NCBI RefSeq assembly: GCF_020715565.1
Contig: NZ_CP085839.1
Coordinates: 3,100,001 to 3,164,000, forward strand
DNA: 64,000 nt
Direction: 5' to 3'
Origin: Nocardioides sp. Kera G14
GTDB taxonomy: Bacteria; Actinomycetota; Actinomycetes; Propionibacteriales; Nocardioidaceae
Numbering within the stretch: the stretch's first letter is position 1; every line of letters starts with the position of its first letter. Positions 26,496 through 34,484 of this stretch are shown here, piece by piece. The notes beneath the pieces were generated by a model. It did not search any database, was not told the origin of the DNA, and saw nothing but the letters and a program-made list of their open reading frames with translations. Made by a program: the position numbers and the translations under genes.

Positions 26496-28121
26496 ATGAC
26501 TGCACATGCCACCGAGGAAGAGGTCCGCAACGCCAGCCGGCTGGAGGCCGATGTCGTCGTCGTCGGCCTGGGCCCGGTCGGACTCCTTGCCGCCATCAAG
26601 CTGGGCCGGGCCGGTCACACCGTTGTGGGCGTCGAGCGGCACTCGAAGCCGTATCCGCTGCCACGTGCGGTCACGTTCGACCATGAGATCGCGCGCATCC
26701 TCAAGGGCATCGGCATCGATCCGGAGACCGACCCGGCGATCGTCTGGTACGAGGACCGCTACCCGATGATCACTGCTGACGGCCAGACGCTCCAGGAGGT
26801 CGACTGGATCAGCCGCAATCCTGACGGCTTCCGCAACCGGTACTGGTTCTACCAACCGCTGCTGGAGGACCGGCTCCGCCAGATCGCCGCCGCGACGCCC
26901 GGGGTGACCCTGCTCGCGGGATACCAGGCCGTCGAGATCGGCGAGTCCGACTTGGGCGTCACTGCGGAGTTCCACAAGTCCAAGAAGGACGAGACCGGCG
27001 AGCGGATCCTCGACGGATCCGAGGCCCTGTTCGTGACGGCCCGCTATGGCTTGGGCTCGGACGGCGCCAACAGCTTCGTGCGCACCTCACTGGGCCTGGA
27101 GATGACGGACCTGCAGTTCTACTACGACTGGATCGTCACCGACATGATCATGCATGAGGAACGCACGTTCGACCCGGTGCACTACCAGATCTGCGACCCC
27201 GCAAGACCGACGACCGTGGTCCCCGGCGGTGCACCCGACCGACGCCGCTGGGAGTTCATGCTGCTCCCTGGGGAGACGCCCGGGCAGTGGGCCGACCCTG
27301 AGTCGGTGTGGCCGCTGCTCGCCGAGTTCGACGTGACACCCCAGAACGCCGAGATCCACCGGTCGGTGGTCTGGCGCTTCCAGGCGAAGTACGCCGAGAC
27401 GTGGCGGAAGGGCCGGTGGATGATCGCCGGTGACGCCGCACACCTGATGCCACCCTTCGCGGGAGAGGGCATGTGCGCGGGCCTCCGTGACGTCATGAAC
27501 CTCAGCTGGCGCCTCTCCCTCGCTCTGGAAGGCAAGGCCGACGATGCGATCCTGGACGGCTACGGCGCCGAGCGGCAGCCGCACGCCAAGGGGTTCATCG
27601 AGTTCTCCGTCGGGATGGGCGAGGTCATCTGTGTGACCGACCCGGAGAAGGCAGCCGAGCGCAACGCCCGGATGATCGCCGAGTGGGACGCGATCAAGGA
27701 GAACGGCCCGCTCTGGCCCGCGGACAACCCGCTCGGTCCGGGCGCCTGGCTCGGAGAGTACGGCGGCCTGCCCGGGCGTCAGGGGACGGTCACCTTCCAA
27801 GGCCGCACCGGCCCGTGGGATGACATCGTCGGTGCCTCGTGGGCGCTGCTGACCTCGGCCCCTGCGGCGGCGACCGTCACCGAGGACACCAAGTCCCTGC
27901 TCAAAGAACTCGAGGGCGTGGCGGTCACCGTCGGCCCGGAAGGTTCGGGCGCCGACGTACTGGATGTGGAAGGGACCTATGCGCAGTGGTTCGCCGACAC
28001 CGGCGCTGACCATCTCGTCATCCGTCCCGACTACTACGTGGCGGCGGCCGTGGCGGGAGAGGACGTCAACGACGTCGTACGCCGGCTGGCCGAGGCCGTC
28101 GCGTTGAAGGTGGTCGCATGA
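26496..28121 (+). CDS. FAD-dependent aromatic hydroxylase, MhpA-like
   Basis: A 541-residue flavoprotein monooxygenase resembling 3-(3-hydroxyphenyl)propionate hydroxylase. It has the N-terminal FAD site VVVVGLGPVGLLAAIKLG, the DG motif GLGSDGANSFVRTSLG, and GDAAHLMPPFAGEGMCAGLR near residue 315. It would hydroxylate a phenolic acid or similar ring next to an existing hydroxyl, giving a catechol for meta cleavage. The start at 26496 has a GGGAG about 12 bases upstream. It is coupled by a 4-base overlap to a small NTF2-like protein. The substrate is not known. Confidence 0.87.
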   Translation: MTAHATEEEVRNASRLEADVVVVGLGPVGLLAAIKLGRAGHTVVGVERHSKPYPLPRAVTFDHEIARILKGIGIDPETDPAIVWYEDRYPMITADGQTLQEVDWISRNPDGFRNRYWFYQPLLEDRLRQIAAATPGVTLLAGYQAVEIGESDLGVTAEFHKSKKDETGERILDGSEALFVTARYGLGSDGANSFVRTSLGLEMTDLQFYYDWIVTDMIMHEERTFDPVHYQICDPARPTTVVPGGAPDRRRWEFMLLPGETPGQWADPESVWPLLAEFDVTPQNAEIHRSVVWRFQAKYAETWRKGRWMIAGDAAHLMPPFAGEGMCAGLRDVMNLSWRLSLALEGKADDAILDGYGAERQPHAKGFIEFSVGMGEVICVTDPEKAAERNARMIAEWDAIKENGPLWPADNPLGPGAWLGEYGGLPGRQGTVTFQGRTGPWDDIVGASWALLTSAPAAATVTEDTKSLLKELEGVAVTVGPEGSGADVLDVEGTYAQWFADTGADHLVIRPDYYVAAAVAGEDVNDVVRRLAEAVALKVVA

Positions 28122-28492
28122 GCGCGGCGTCGGTCGAGGCCGAGATCCGCGCGCTGGAGGATCGCCGCTTCCGGGCGATGCTGGACGGCGACGTCGAGAC
28201 GCTGCGCGAGCTGCTCTCGGAACGGCTGATGTACACCCACACGGACGGCCGGGTCGACACCAAGGAGTCCTACCTCGCCACCCTCGCCGGAGGCGGGCCC
28301 TACGTGGAGATCGACCACCCGGTCCGGGAGCTCGTCGCCGACGACCATGTGGCGCTGGTGAGCGGAGCCATGGTCGCGACCCTGGACAAGGGTGGCGTCG
28401 TGAGTCGGCTCGACAACGCGACGCTGTCGGTCTGGCTCAACGAGGAGGGCACCTGGCGCTACGCCGCCTTCCAGCCCACGCCACGTTCCTGA
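28118..28492 (+). CDS. NTF2-like / SnoaL-type small protein (DUF4440-like)
   Basis: A 124-residue protein predicted to form the NTF2-like cone fold: an N-terminal helix (EAEIRALEDRRFRAMLDGD) followed by LSERLMYTHTDGRVDTKESY, typical of DUF4440 proteins. Members are often small isomerases or dehydratases, or accessory proteins of oxygenases. Overlap with the hydroxylase (ATGA) suggests it acts on the same compound. A perfect terminator follows 10 bases after the stop. Confidence 0.78.
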   Translation: MSAASVEAEIRALEDRRFRAMLDGDVETLRELLSERLMYTHTDGRVDTKESYLATLAGGGPYVEIDHPVRELVADDHVALVSGAMVATLDKGGVVSRLDNATLSVWLNEEGTWRYAAFQPTPRS

Positions 28493-28502
28493 CCCGCCAG
28501 TA

Positions 28503-28538
28503 AGAAGGGGCACGGTCCGATCGGACCGTGCCCCTTCT
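28503..28538. terminator. bidirectional terminator, perfect 36-base palindrome
   Basis: The 36 bases are fully self-complementary (AGAAGGGGCACGGTCCGA followed by its complement). It separates the plus-strand hydroxylase operon from the end of the minus-strand ABC transporter operon and can stop both. Confidence 0.85.
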
Positions 28539-28550
28539 GCTGCGTCGGGA

Positions 28551-29576
28551 TCAGGCCCTGACCCGGTAGTGGACCGGGAAGACCTGCAGCTTCCCGCGCG
28601 TCACCAGGCCCCACAGGCCCTGAGGGGCAAGCAGGACGATCACAATCGCGACCACGCCGAGGACGACCATGTACCAGGTCCCGAGGTCGGCGAGCTGGTT
28701 CTGCAGGACCCAGTAGACGACCGCCCCGACGACCGGCCCCTCGATGGTGCCGATGCCACCGATGATGACGATGAAGATCATCGCGGCGGTGTAGTTCACC
28801 GAGTAGTTGGAGTCGGGCGCCACCCGCAGGTTGTTGATCGCGATCAGCGCCCCCGCCAGGCCGGCTCCCGCCGCTGCAGCGAGGTAGACGATGCGCCGGC
28901 CGCGGTCGACCCGGACGCCCACGTTGGCGGCCGCGACGCGCTCGTCACGGATGGCGGTGAGGCCAAGACCGACCTTGCTCCGCATCAGGAGATACGTGCC
29001 GAGAACGACCACGACCGTGACGGCGAGCGAAAGCCAGTAGACGGTGGCGACCCGGCTGACCCGGTCCACGCCACGGAACGCGCCGAGGGACAGCCCGGTG
29101 CCCCCACCGAGTGCGTCGAACTGGGTGGTGAGGAGCTTGATGACCTCCGCGATCACCCACGTGCCGATCGCGAAGTAGCCGCCAACGAGCCGGAACACGA
29201 GGAACGAGGCAAGGAAGGCGATCACGACACAGACCACAGCCGCGAGCACGACCGACAGCACCAAGGGGACACCGAGGGTGTCGGCGATGTAGAACGTGCC
29301 GTAGCCACCGACCCCGATGTAGGCCTGCTGGCCGACCGAGACCATGCCGCCGTACCCGGCCAGCAGGTTCCACGTGGTACCCAGGATAACAAGCGTGAAG
29401 AGGCCGACGAGGTCGGTGAGCTGGCCGAGCGTCACCACGTAGGGGACCACGGCGGCCAGGAGGACCACCGCCACGGCGAGGACGGCGAAGGCGATCCCGC
29501 CCTTGAGGTCCCCGCGCGCGACCCTCACCGCCGCGGGCGCGGCCGTGCTGACGGCGGGGCTTGTGGCGGCGCTCAT
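28551..29576 (-). CDS. branched-chain-type ABC transporter permease (LivM-like)
   Basis: A 341-residue membrane permease of the Liv/HAAT importer type with about 9 hydrophobic segments and the EAA-like loop around TAIRDERVAAANVGV. It pairs with the LivH-like permease, overlapping it by one base. Last gene of the five-gene importer operon, ending at a strong terminator. Liv-type importers in catabolic clusters often carry aromatic acids rather than amino acids; that is likely here given the flanking genes. Confidence 0.9.
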   Translation of the reverse strand: MSAATSPAVSTAAPAAVRVARGDLKGGIAFAVLAVAVVLLAAVVPYVVTLGQLTDLVGLFTLVILGTTWNLLAGYGGMVSVGQQAYIGVGGYGTFYIADTLGVPLVLSVVLAAVVCVVIAFLASFLVFRLVGGYFAIGTWVIAEVIKLLTTQFDALGGGTGLSLGAFRGVDRVSRVATVYWLSLAVTVVVVLGTYLLMRSKVGLGLTAIRDERVAAANVGVRVDRGRRIVYLAAAAGAGLAGALIAINNLRVAPDSNYSVNYTAAMIFIVIIGGIGTIEGPVVGAVVYWVLQNQLADLGTWYMVVLGVVAIVIVLLAPQGLWGLVTRGKLQVFPVHYRVRA

Positions 29577-30445
29577 CAGGCGACCTTCACTTTCGACATC
29601 AGGCCCTGCGGCCGGAGCAGCAGGACGGCGAGGAAGACGAGGTGGCCGGCGAGGATTCCCCACGCCGGGTCGATCTGGGCCCCGACGGTCTGGGCCACGC
29701 CGAGGACCATGGCGCCGACGAAGGTGCCCCACAAGGATCCGAGACCGCCGATGATGACCGCCTCGAAGGCGAAGATCAGCACGAGGTCGCCGTACCCGGG
29801 GCTGAAGACGGTGCTCATCCCGATCACGACGCCGGCGAGGGCGACCGTGGCCACGGCGATCCCCGTCGCGAGGCCGTACACATGGGCGTTGTTGATGCCC
29901 ATGATCCGTGCGGTGTCCGGGTCGTCGCTCGTCGCGCGCATCGCGCGGCCCTGCGTGGTGCGACCGAGGAAGAGCTCGATGCCGGCGAAGACAAGGGCGG
30001 CGAGGATCAGCACCAGCAGGGAGAACCACCCGACCGAGATGTCGTCGGTGACCTTGAGCGAAGCGGTCTCGAGCGAGCCCGCCGAGAGGTGGCGGGAGTC
30101 GGCGCTGAACTTCTCCTGGAGCAGGTTGACCACGACGATGCTGAGGCCGAAGGAGACCAACAGCGGCTCCAGCTCACCTGCCCGCAGGGCGCGGTTGAAG
30201 AGCCCGCGCTGGAGCAGGTAGCCGACACCGGCGAAGACGATCACCGTCACAACCAGCGAGAGCCAGACCGGCAGGCCGAGCGTCTCGACGCACCAGAGGG
30301 CGCCGTAGGCCGCCGCGACGGCGATCGTACCGTGGGCGAGGTTGACGATCCGCATCACGCCGAACATCAGTGAGAGGCCGCAGGCCAGCAGCGCGTACTG
30401 GCCGCCGAGCAGGGCTCCTTGGACGACTGCGTTGATCCACTCCAT
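29576..30445 (-). CDS. branched-chain-type ABC transporter permease (LivH-like)
   Basis: A 289-residue inner-membrane permease with about 8 segments. Family features: the N-terminal GALLGGQYALLACGLSLMFG, RIVNLAHG, and the cytoplasmic loop GRAMRATSDDPDTARIMGI that contacts the ATPase. It overlaps both neighbours by one base (TGATG junctions), showing tight co-translation in the importer operon. Confidence 0.9.
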   Translation of the reverse strand: MEWINAVVQGALLGGQYALLACGLSLMFGVMRIVNLAHGTIAVAAAYGALWCVETLGLPVWLSLVVTVIVFAGVGYLLQRGLFNRALRAGELEPLLVSFGLSIVVVNLLQEKFSADSRHLSAGSLETASLKVTDDISVGWFSLLVLILAALVFAGIELFLGRTTQGRAMRATSDDPDTARIMGINNAHVYGLATGIAVATVALAGVVIGMSTVFSPGYGDLVLIFAFEAVIIGGLGSLWGTFVGAMVLGVAQTVGAQIDPAWGILAGHLVFLAVLLLRPQGLMSKVKVA

Positions 30446-31161
30446 CAGCTGGCCTCCCTGTCCAGACCGAAGTAGGCCGCCGCCATCTGGTCGCGGCTGA
30501 ACTCGTCGGCGCGCCCCTCCAGGACCGTGCGGCCCTCGAGCAGGCACTGCACGCGATCGGCGACCGAGAGCGCCTGACTGAGGTCCTGCTCGACGACTAG
30601 GACCGTCGTGCCCTGGGCGGTGATCGCGGGCATGGCGGCGTAGATCTCCTTGACGACGACGGGGGCCAGGCCGAGGGAGACCTCGTCCAGGAGCAGCAGC
30701 CGTGGGTTGCTCATCAAGGCGCGCGCGATGGCCGCGGCCTGCTGCTCGCCGCCCGAGAGGTGGGCGCCGTACCGGGCACGGCGATCGGCGACGAGCGGGA
30801 AGGTCTCGTAGATCCGCTTCAGGTCCCACGGTCCCGGCCGCTTGCGATAGGCGCCGACGAGGAGGTTCTCCTCGATGGTGAGGCTCGGGAAGATCTTGCG
30901 GCCCTCCGGCGTGAGCGCGATGCCGGCCTCGACCCGCCGATAGGTCGGTAGGACGGCGATGTCCTCGCCGTCGTACCAGATCGCGCCGTCGGTGGCCGGC
31001 ATCAGGCCGGCGATGGTCTTGAGCAGGGTCGACTTGCCGGCGCCGTTGGCGCCGATGACGGCGAGGGTCTCACCCTCGGTGAGGGTCAGGTCGATGCCGT
31101 AGAGAGCGCGGAAGTCGCCGTAGTGGGTGCTGACGCCCTCCAGTTGGAGCAGGGTGCTCAT
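30445..31161 (-). CDS. ABC transporter ATP-binding protein (LivF-like)
   Basis: A 238-residue ATPase subunit of the Liv-type importer. Walker A GANGAGKST, signature LSGGEQQ, Walker B LLLLDEVSLGLAP are all intact. The signature-adjacent LDEVSLGLAP is typical of LivF. Its ATG overlaps the LivG-like stop (ATGA). Confidence 0.92.
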   Translation of the reverse strand: MSTLLQLEGVSTHYGDFRALYGIDLTLTEGETLAVIGANGAGKSTLLKTIAGLMPATDGAIWYDGEDIAVLPTYRRVEAGIALTPEGRKIFPSLTIEENLLVGAYRKRPGPWDLKRIYETFPLVADRRARYGAHLSGGEQQAAAIARALMSNPRLLLLDEVSLGLAPVVVKEIYAAMPAITAQGTTVLVVEQDLSQALSVADRVQCLLEGRTVLEGRADEFSRDQMAAAYFGLDREAS

Positions 31162-31898
31162 GCGAGGTCACCCGCCCCCGCGACCGCGCCGAGGTAGACC
31201 TCGACGACCTTGGGGTGGGCCATCACCTCGGCGACCCCGCCACGGGCGATGATCTCGCCGCCCGCGAGACATATCGCGGAATCAGCGATGTCGTTGAGGG
31301 CATGGACGACGTGCTCGATCCAGACGATGGTGACGCCCTCGGCCTTGAGTGTCTTGAGCACCTGGATGAGTTCCGGCAGCTCGTGCTCGGAGAGGCCACC
31401 GGCGATCTCGTCGAGAAGGATGAGCTTCGGCTCCGTAGCCAGGGCACGGGCGAGCTCCAGCCGCTTGCGGTCCAACAGCCGCAGCGCGCCGGCCTTCTCG
31501 TTGACATGGCGGCCCATTCCGGCCGTCTCGATGGCCGAGGCCGCACGCTCGTAGGCATGGTGACCGCGCTGGCCTCCGCCGAAGCTGGCGGCGACGAGGA
31601 CGTTCTCGAAGACGGTCATGCCGGAGAACGGCCGAGGAACCTGGAAGGTCCGGGCGATCCCCATGGCGCTCCGACGGGCGGCAGGGACATGCGTGAGGTC
31701 ATGGCCGTCATAGGTGATCGTGCCGGCGTCCGCCTTGAGGGCGCCGCTGATCATGGACAGCAGGGTGGATTTGCCGGCGCCGTTGGGCCCGAGCACCGCG
31801 AGCGCACCGCCGGACGGCACCTCGAAAGAGATGCCGTCCGCGGTCACCACGGCGCCGAACCTCTTGGAAAGGCCGTCGACGCGGAGGAGTGGGGTCAT
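31158..31898 (-). CDS. ABC transporter ATP-binding protein (LivG-like)
   Basis: A 246-residue ATPase subunit with Walker A GPNGAGKST, Walker B LILLDEIAGGLSEHE and the family C-terminus VVEVYLGA. The usual LSGGQ signature is replaced by a divergent LRLLDRKRLELARALA, in which the LSxGQ core is not recognisable. That is unusual; the frame is intact, so it may have lost efficient hydrolysis or the partner LivF may carry it. It lies 31 bases after the binding-protein gene. Confidence 0.9.
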   Translation of the reverse strand: MTPLLRVDGLSKRFGAVVTADGISFEVPSGGALAVLGPNGAGKSTLLSMISGALKADAGTITYDGHDLTHVPAARRSAMGIARTFQVPRPFSGMTVFENVLVAASFGGGQRGHHAYERAASAIETAGMGRHVNEKAGALRLLDRKRLELARALATEPKLILLDEIAGGLSEHELPELIQVLKTLKAEGVTIVWIEHVVHALNDIADSAICLAGGEIIARGGVAEVMAHPKVVEVYLGAVAGAGDLA

Positions 31899-31929
31899 GT
31901 CAGCGCTCCGAGGGTCCGAAGGTCGGCGG

Positions 31930-33216
31930 TCACCACGTGAGCGCTTCGGGCTTGCCGCCCAGAGGCGTCTCGGGGTCGAGCGAGTTCTCCACGACGACCA
32001 GGTCGAACTGGTACTTGCTGCCCGACTTGTTGAGCCGCCACTGACCACCGGCGACCGGCGTCTTCGCGACGTACGACGGCACGCTGCTGTCCGTGCCCCA
32101 GCTGACCTTGCCGACGATGGTGTCGACGGAGAGACCGTCGAAGGCCTTGTTGAGGGCGTCCGGGTCGGTCGAGCCGGCCTTCTGGAGCGCCGCCGTGGCG
32201 ACCTCGAAGAGCGCCTCGGCGAAGCCGAGCGGCTGGCTCCACTGCTTGCCTGTCGTCGACTCGTAGTCGTCGGCCAGCGCCTGTGACGTCTGGCCGGTCA
32301 GCGAGCTGGTGAACGCCGAGGTCGGGTGCCACCAGACCTCGGTGGCGACGTTGTTGCCGATCTTGCCGACCGACTCCACGACGCTCGGGAAGAGCATCGC
32401 CTTGCCGATGGTTGCGACCTTGGGCTTGAAGCCCTGCTGGGCGGCCTGCTTCCAGAACGTGGTGAAGTCGGGCGGGATCGGGAGGCCGACCATCACGTCG
32501 TTGCCCTTGAACTTGGCGATCTGCGCCGAGAAGTCTTTCGTGCCGTCGGTGTAGGCGCCCGGGTTGTTGATCGTGACGCCCGAGTCCTTGGTCAGGGCGG
32601 GGAAGTTCGCTGCCCATGCCGAGCCGTCGGCGTCATTGGGGAACAGCCCTGCGGCCTTGCCGTTGTTGGGAATCGCCTTCCAGATATTCGAGTAGACCTT
32701 CGCGACGTCCTCCAGGCCCCAGAAGAAGTGGTGGCTGTACTTCAGGTCGGCGGGCTTGTCACCACTGCGGATCGCGAACGGCTGCCACGGGCTCACGCTC
32801 GTCAGGCACGGGATCGAGTTGGCCTCGCACTGCTCCGAGACGGGGTTGTCGATCGTCGGCGTACCGTCGGCGAAGAGGAGGTCGGCACCATCGTTGTTGA
32901 TGAGGTCGGCCGCGACCTCGCCGGCACGGGAGGTGTCCGACTGCGAGTCGGCCGTGACGATCTTGACCTTGAACTCCTTGTCACCCGCCTTGATCGGGTG
33001 GTCCTGGAAGTACGCCTTCATCTTGTCGACCACGTAGTTGTTCGGCGTGCTGAAGTCCGCCAGTGAGCCGGTGTCCGTGGTGACGAAACCGATGGTGAAG
33101 GTGTCCGAGTCACCGCCGCCGGCGGCACCGCCGCCGACGCCGCCTCCGCAGGCGGCCAGTGCGAGTGTGGAGGCCGTCGCGACCGCCGTTACCCCGATAG
33201 GACGAACGAACTTCAT
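31930..33216 (-). CDS. Liv-type ABC transporter substrate-binding lipoprotein
   Basis: A 428-residue extracellular solute receptor of the Leu/Ile/Val-binding (type I) family. The signal peptide ends in the lipobox LALAAC with lipidated Cys23, followed by a glycine-rich linker. The mature part begins FTIGFVTTDTGSLADF. The ATG at 33216 has GGGAG at good spacing. It is the first gene of the importer operon, and two CRP-like sites lie 33 to 70 bases upstream. The ligand is unknown; aromatic acids are likely from the context. Confidence 0.9.
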   Translation of the reverse strand: MKFVRPIGVTAVATASTLALAACGGGVGGGAAGGGDSDTFTIGFVTTDTGSLADFSTPNNYVVDKMKAYFQDHPIKAGDKEFKVKIVTADSQSDTSRAGEVAADLINNDGADLLFADGTPTIDNPVSEQCEANSIPCLTSVSPWQPFAIRSGDKPADLKYSHHFFWGLEDVAKVYSNIWKAIPNNGKAAGLFPNDADGSAWAANFPALTKDSGVTINNPGAYTDGTKDFSAQIAKFKGNDVMVGLPIPPDFTTFWKQAAQQGFKPKVATIGKAMLFPSVVESVGKIGNNVATEVWWHPTSAFTSSLTGQTSQALADDYESTTGKQWSQPLGFAEALFEVATAALQKAGSTDPDALNKAFDGLSVDTIVGKVSWGTDSSVPSYVAKTPVAGGQWRLNKSGSKYQFDLVVVENSLDPETPLGGKPEALTW

Positions 33217-33248
33217 CTCATCTCCCTGCTGTGAACGCGCCGAACGCG

Positions 33249-33264
33249 CGTGATGTGGCTCACA
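33249..33264. promoter_or_regulatory. CRP/GlxR-like site 1 upstream of the importer operon
   Basis: CGTGA-N6-TCACA, 9 of 10 consensus bases, 33 to 48 bases before the binding-protein ATG. Confidence 0.48.
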
Positions 33265-33270
33265 GCATGG

Positions 33271-33286
33271 TGTGACCGGCGTCACC
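33271..33286. promoter_or_regulatory. CRP/GlxR-like site 2 upstream of the importer operon
   Basis: TGTGA-N6-TCACC, 9 of 10 consensus bases with a GTGAC-N4-GTCAC core, six bases beyond site 1. Confidence 0.5.
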
Positions 33287-33353
33287 CGGTGCCCGCCGCG
33301 GCGAAGGGTGGCGGAAATCGGAAGAAATGACTCAGCGAAAGCGCTTCGGGTGC

Positions 33354-34157
33354 TCACGGCGCAGTCTGCAGAGACACCTCGCCGAGCTGCTCGATCTCCG
33401 CCACGACGGTGGTTCCGGGCTCGAGGGCAACGTCTGGAGTGGCGGCGCCCGCGAGCAGGATCGCGCCCCCGGTGAGGGGATGACCGTGGACCGCCGCAAG
33501 GCGTCGCACCGCGGACGGCGCATGGAGCGGGTCACCCAGGATCGCTCCGGTCGAGCCGCTCGTCGCAATCGCTCCGTCGATCTTGAGCTGCACGTCCAGC
33601 GCCGCGAGGTCAGAGTGTCGACACAGCTCCGCCAGCGGCCGCCACTGGCCCACGACGTAACGACAGGCCGAGGTGTTGTCCGCAACCACGTCCTCCAAGC
33701 TGAAGGAGAAGTTCCGGAAGCGACTGTCGATGACCTCCATGGCGGGCGCGACGTGGGTGACATGCTCGAGGAGATCGACACCTATGTCCGTCGGGTCGAT
33801 CTCACCGGCCCGGGGATCGATCAGGAAGGCAACTTCCGGCTCGACGCGGGGATGAAGCAGCCCCTCGAGCTCGAGCACAGCGCCGGGGGCCAGCTCCATG
33901 CGGTCGGTGAGGAAGCCGAGAATGACATCGGAGACGCCCATCTGGAGCGCCTTCTCCCTGCTCGTGAATCCCAGCTTGAGCCCGGTGACCCGCTCGCCGC
34001 GCTTCCGACGCAGCTGCACACCGAGCAACTGGATCGCATAGGCCTCGGACAGCGACAGGCCGGCGGCTTCGGCGACCTGCTCGACAGGGGTCGCCGAGAG
34101 CTCGGCCTGCCCGAGCTTGGCGGCGATGGCAGCAAGATCAGCAGATGGCAGGTTCAC
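33354..34157 (-). CDS. 2-keto-4-pentenoate hydratase / 4-oxalocrotonate decarboxylase family
   Basis: A 267-residue enzyme of the MhpD/DmpE/DmpH family, which hydrates 2-hydroxypenta-2,4-dienoate or decarboxylates 4-oxalocrotonate in meta-cleavage lower pathways. Visible blocks: AYAIQLLGVQLRRKRGERV, TGLKLGFTSREKA, the acidic metal-binding RVEPEVAFLI and AMEVIDSRF. Coupling to a 4-oxalocrotonate tautomerase-like gene favours the decarboxylase role. No aldolase or acylating aldehyde dehydrogenase of the pathway is seen in the window, so the route is incomplete here. Confidence 0.87.
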   Translation of the reverse strand: MNLPSADLAAIAAKLGQAELSATPVEQVAEAAGLSLSEAYAIQLLGVQLRRKRGERVTGLKLGFTSREKALQMGVSDVILGFLTDRMELAPGAVLELEGLLHPRVEPEVAFLIDPRAGEIDPTDIGVDLLEHVTHVAPAMEVIDSRFRNFSFSLEDVVADNTSACRYVVGQWRPLAELCRHSDLAALDVQLKIDGAIATSGSTGAILGDPLHAPSAVRRLAAVHGHPLTGGAILLAGAATPDVALEPGTTVVAEIEQLGEVSLQTAP

Positions 34158-34402
34158 GCGCGATTCCCCTCGACACTCTGGCGACTCGGACTCTGTGTCG
34201 ATCCGTCCACGGCCGCGAGCTTCTCAGCCAGCGTCACGTCGCCGTTGGCCCAGTGGGTGGCGGGGACCTCGGTGACGACGACGCGTACCGTCTCCGGGGC
34301 GGCATCCAGTGCCTCGACCACCGCGCGAGTGAGGTTGTGGATGAGGGTGCGCACCGCGTGTTCGCCGCGGCCCTCTCGGATGGTCACGTGGACGTGGGGC
34401 AT
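34154..34402 (-). CDS. 4-oxalocrotonate tautomerase-like protein
   Basis: An 82-residue tautomerase-superfamily protein. After removal of Met the catalytic Pro1 is exposed (PHVHVTIREGRGEHAVR), followed by the expected beta-alpha-beta pattern. The C-terminal 20 residues are longer than in classic 62-residue members. Its stop overlaps the hydratase start by 4 bases. It would interconvert enol and keto forms of a ring-cleavage dicarboxylate. Confidence 0.83.
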   Translation of the reverse strand: MPHVHVTIREGRGEHAVRTLIHNLTRAVVEALDAAPETVRVVVTEVPATHWANGDVTLAEKLAAVDGSTQSPSRQSVEGNRA

Positions 34403-34484
34403 GGGAACTCCGATCAGAGTCAGTTGTAGGAGCGCTCAACAGCCCATCGGGGGGCCGGGAGGGATGGCGGGCCGCCGCCCTCGG

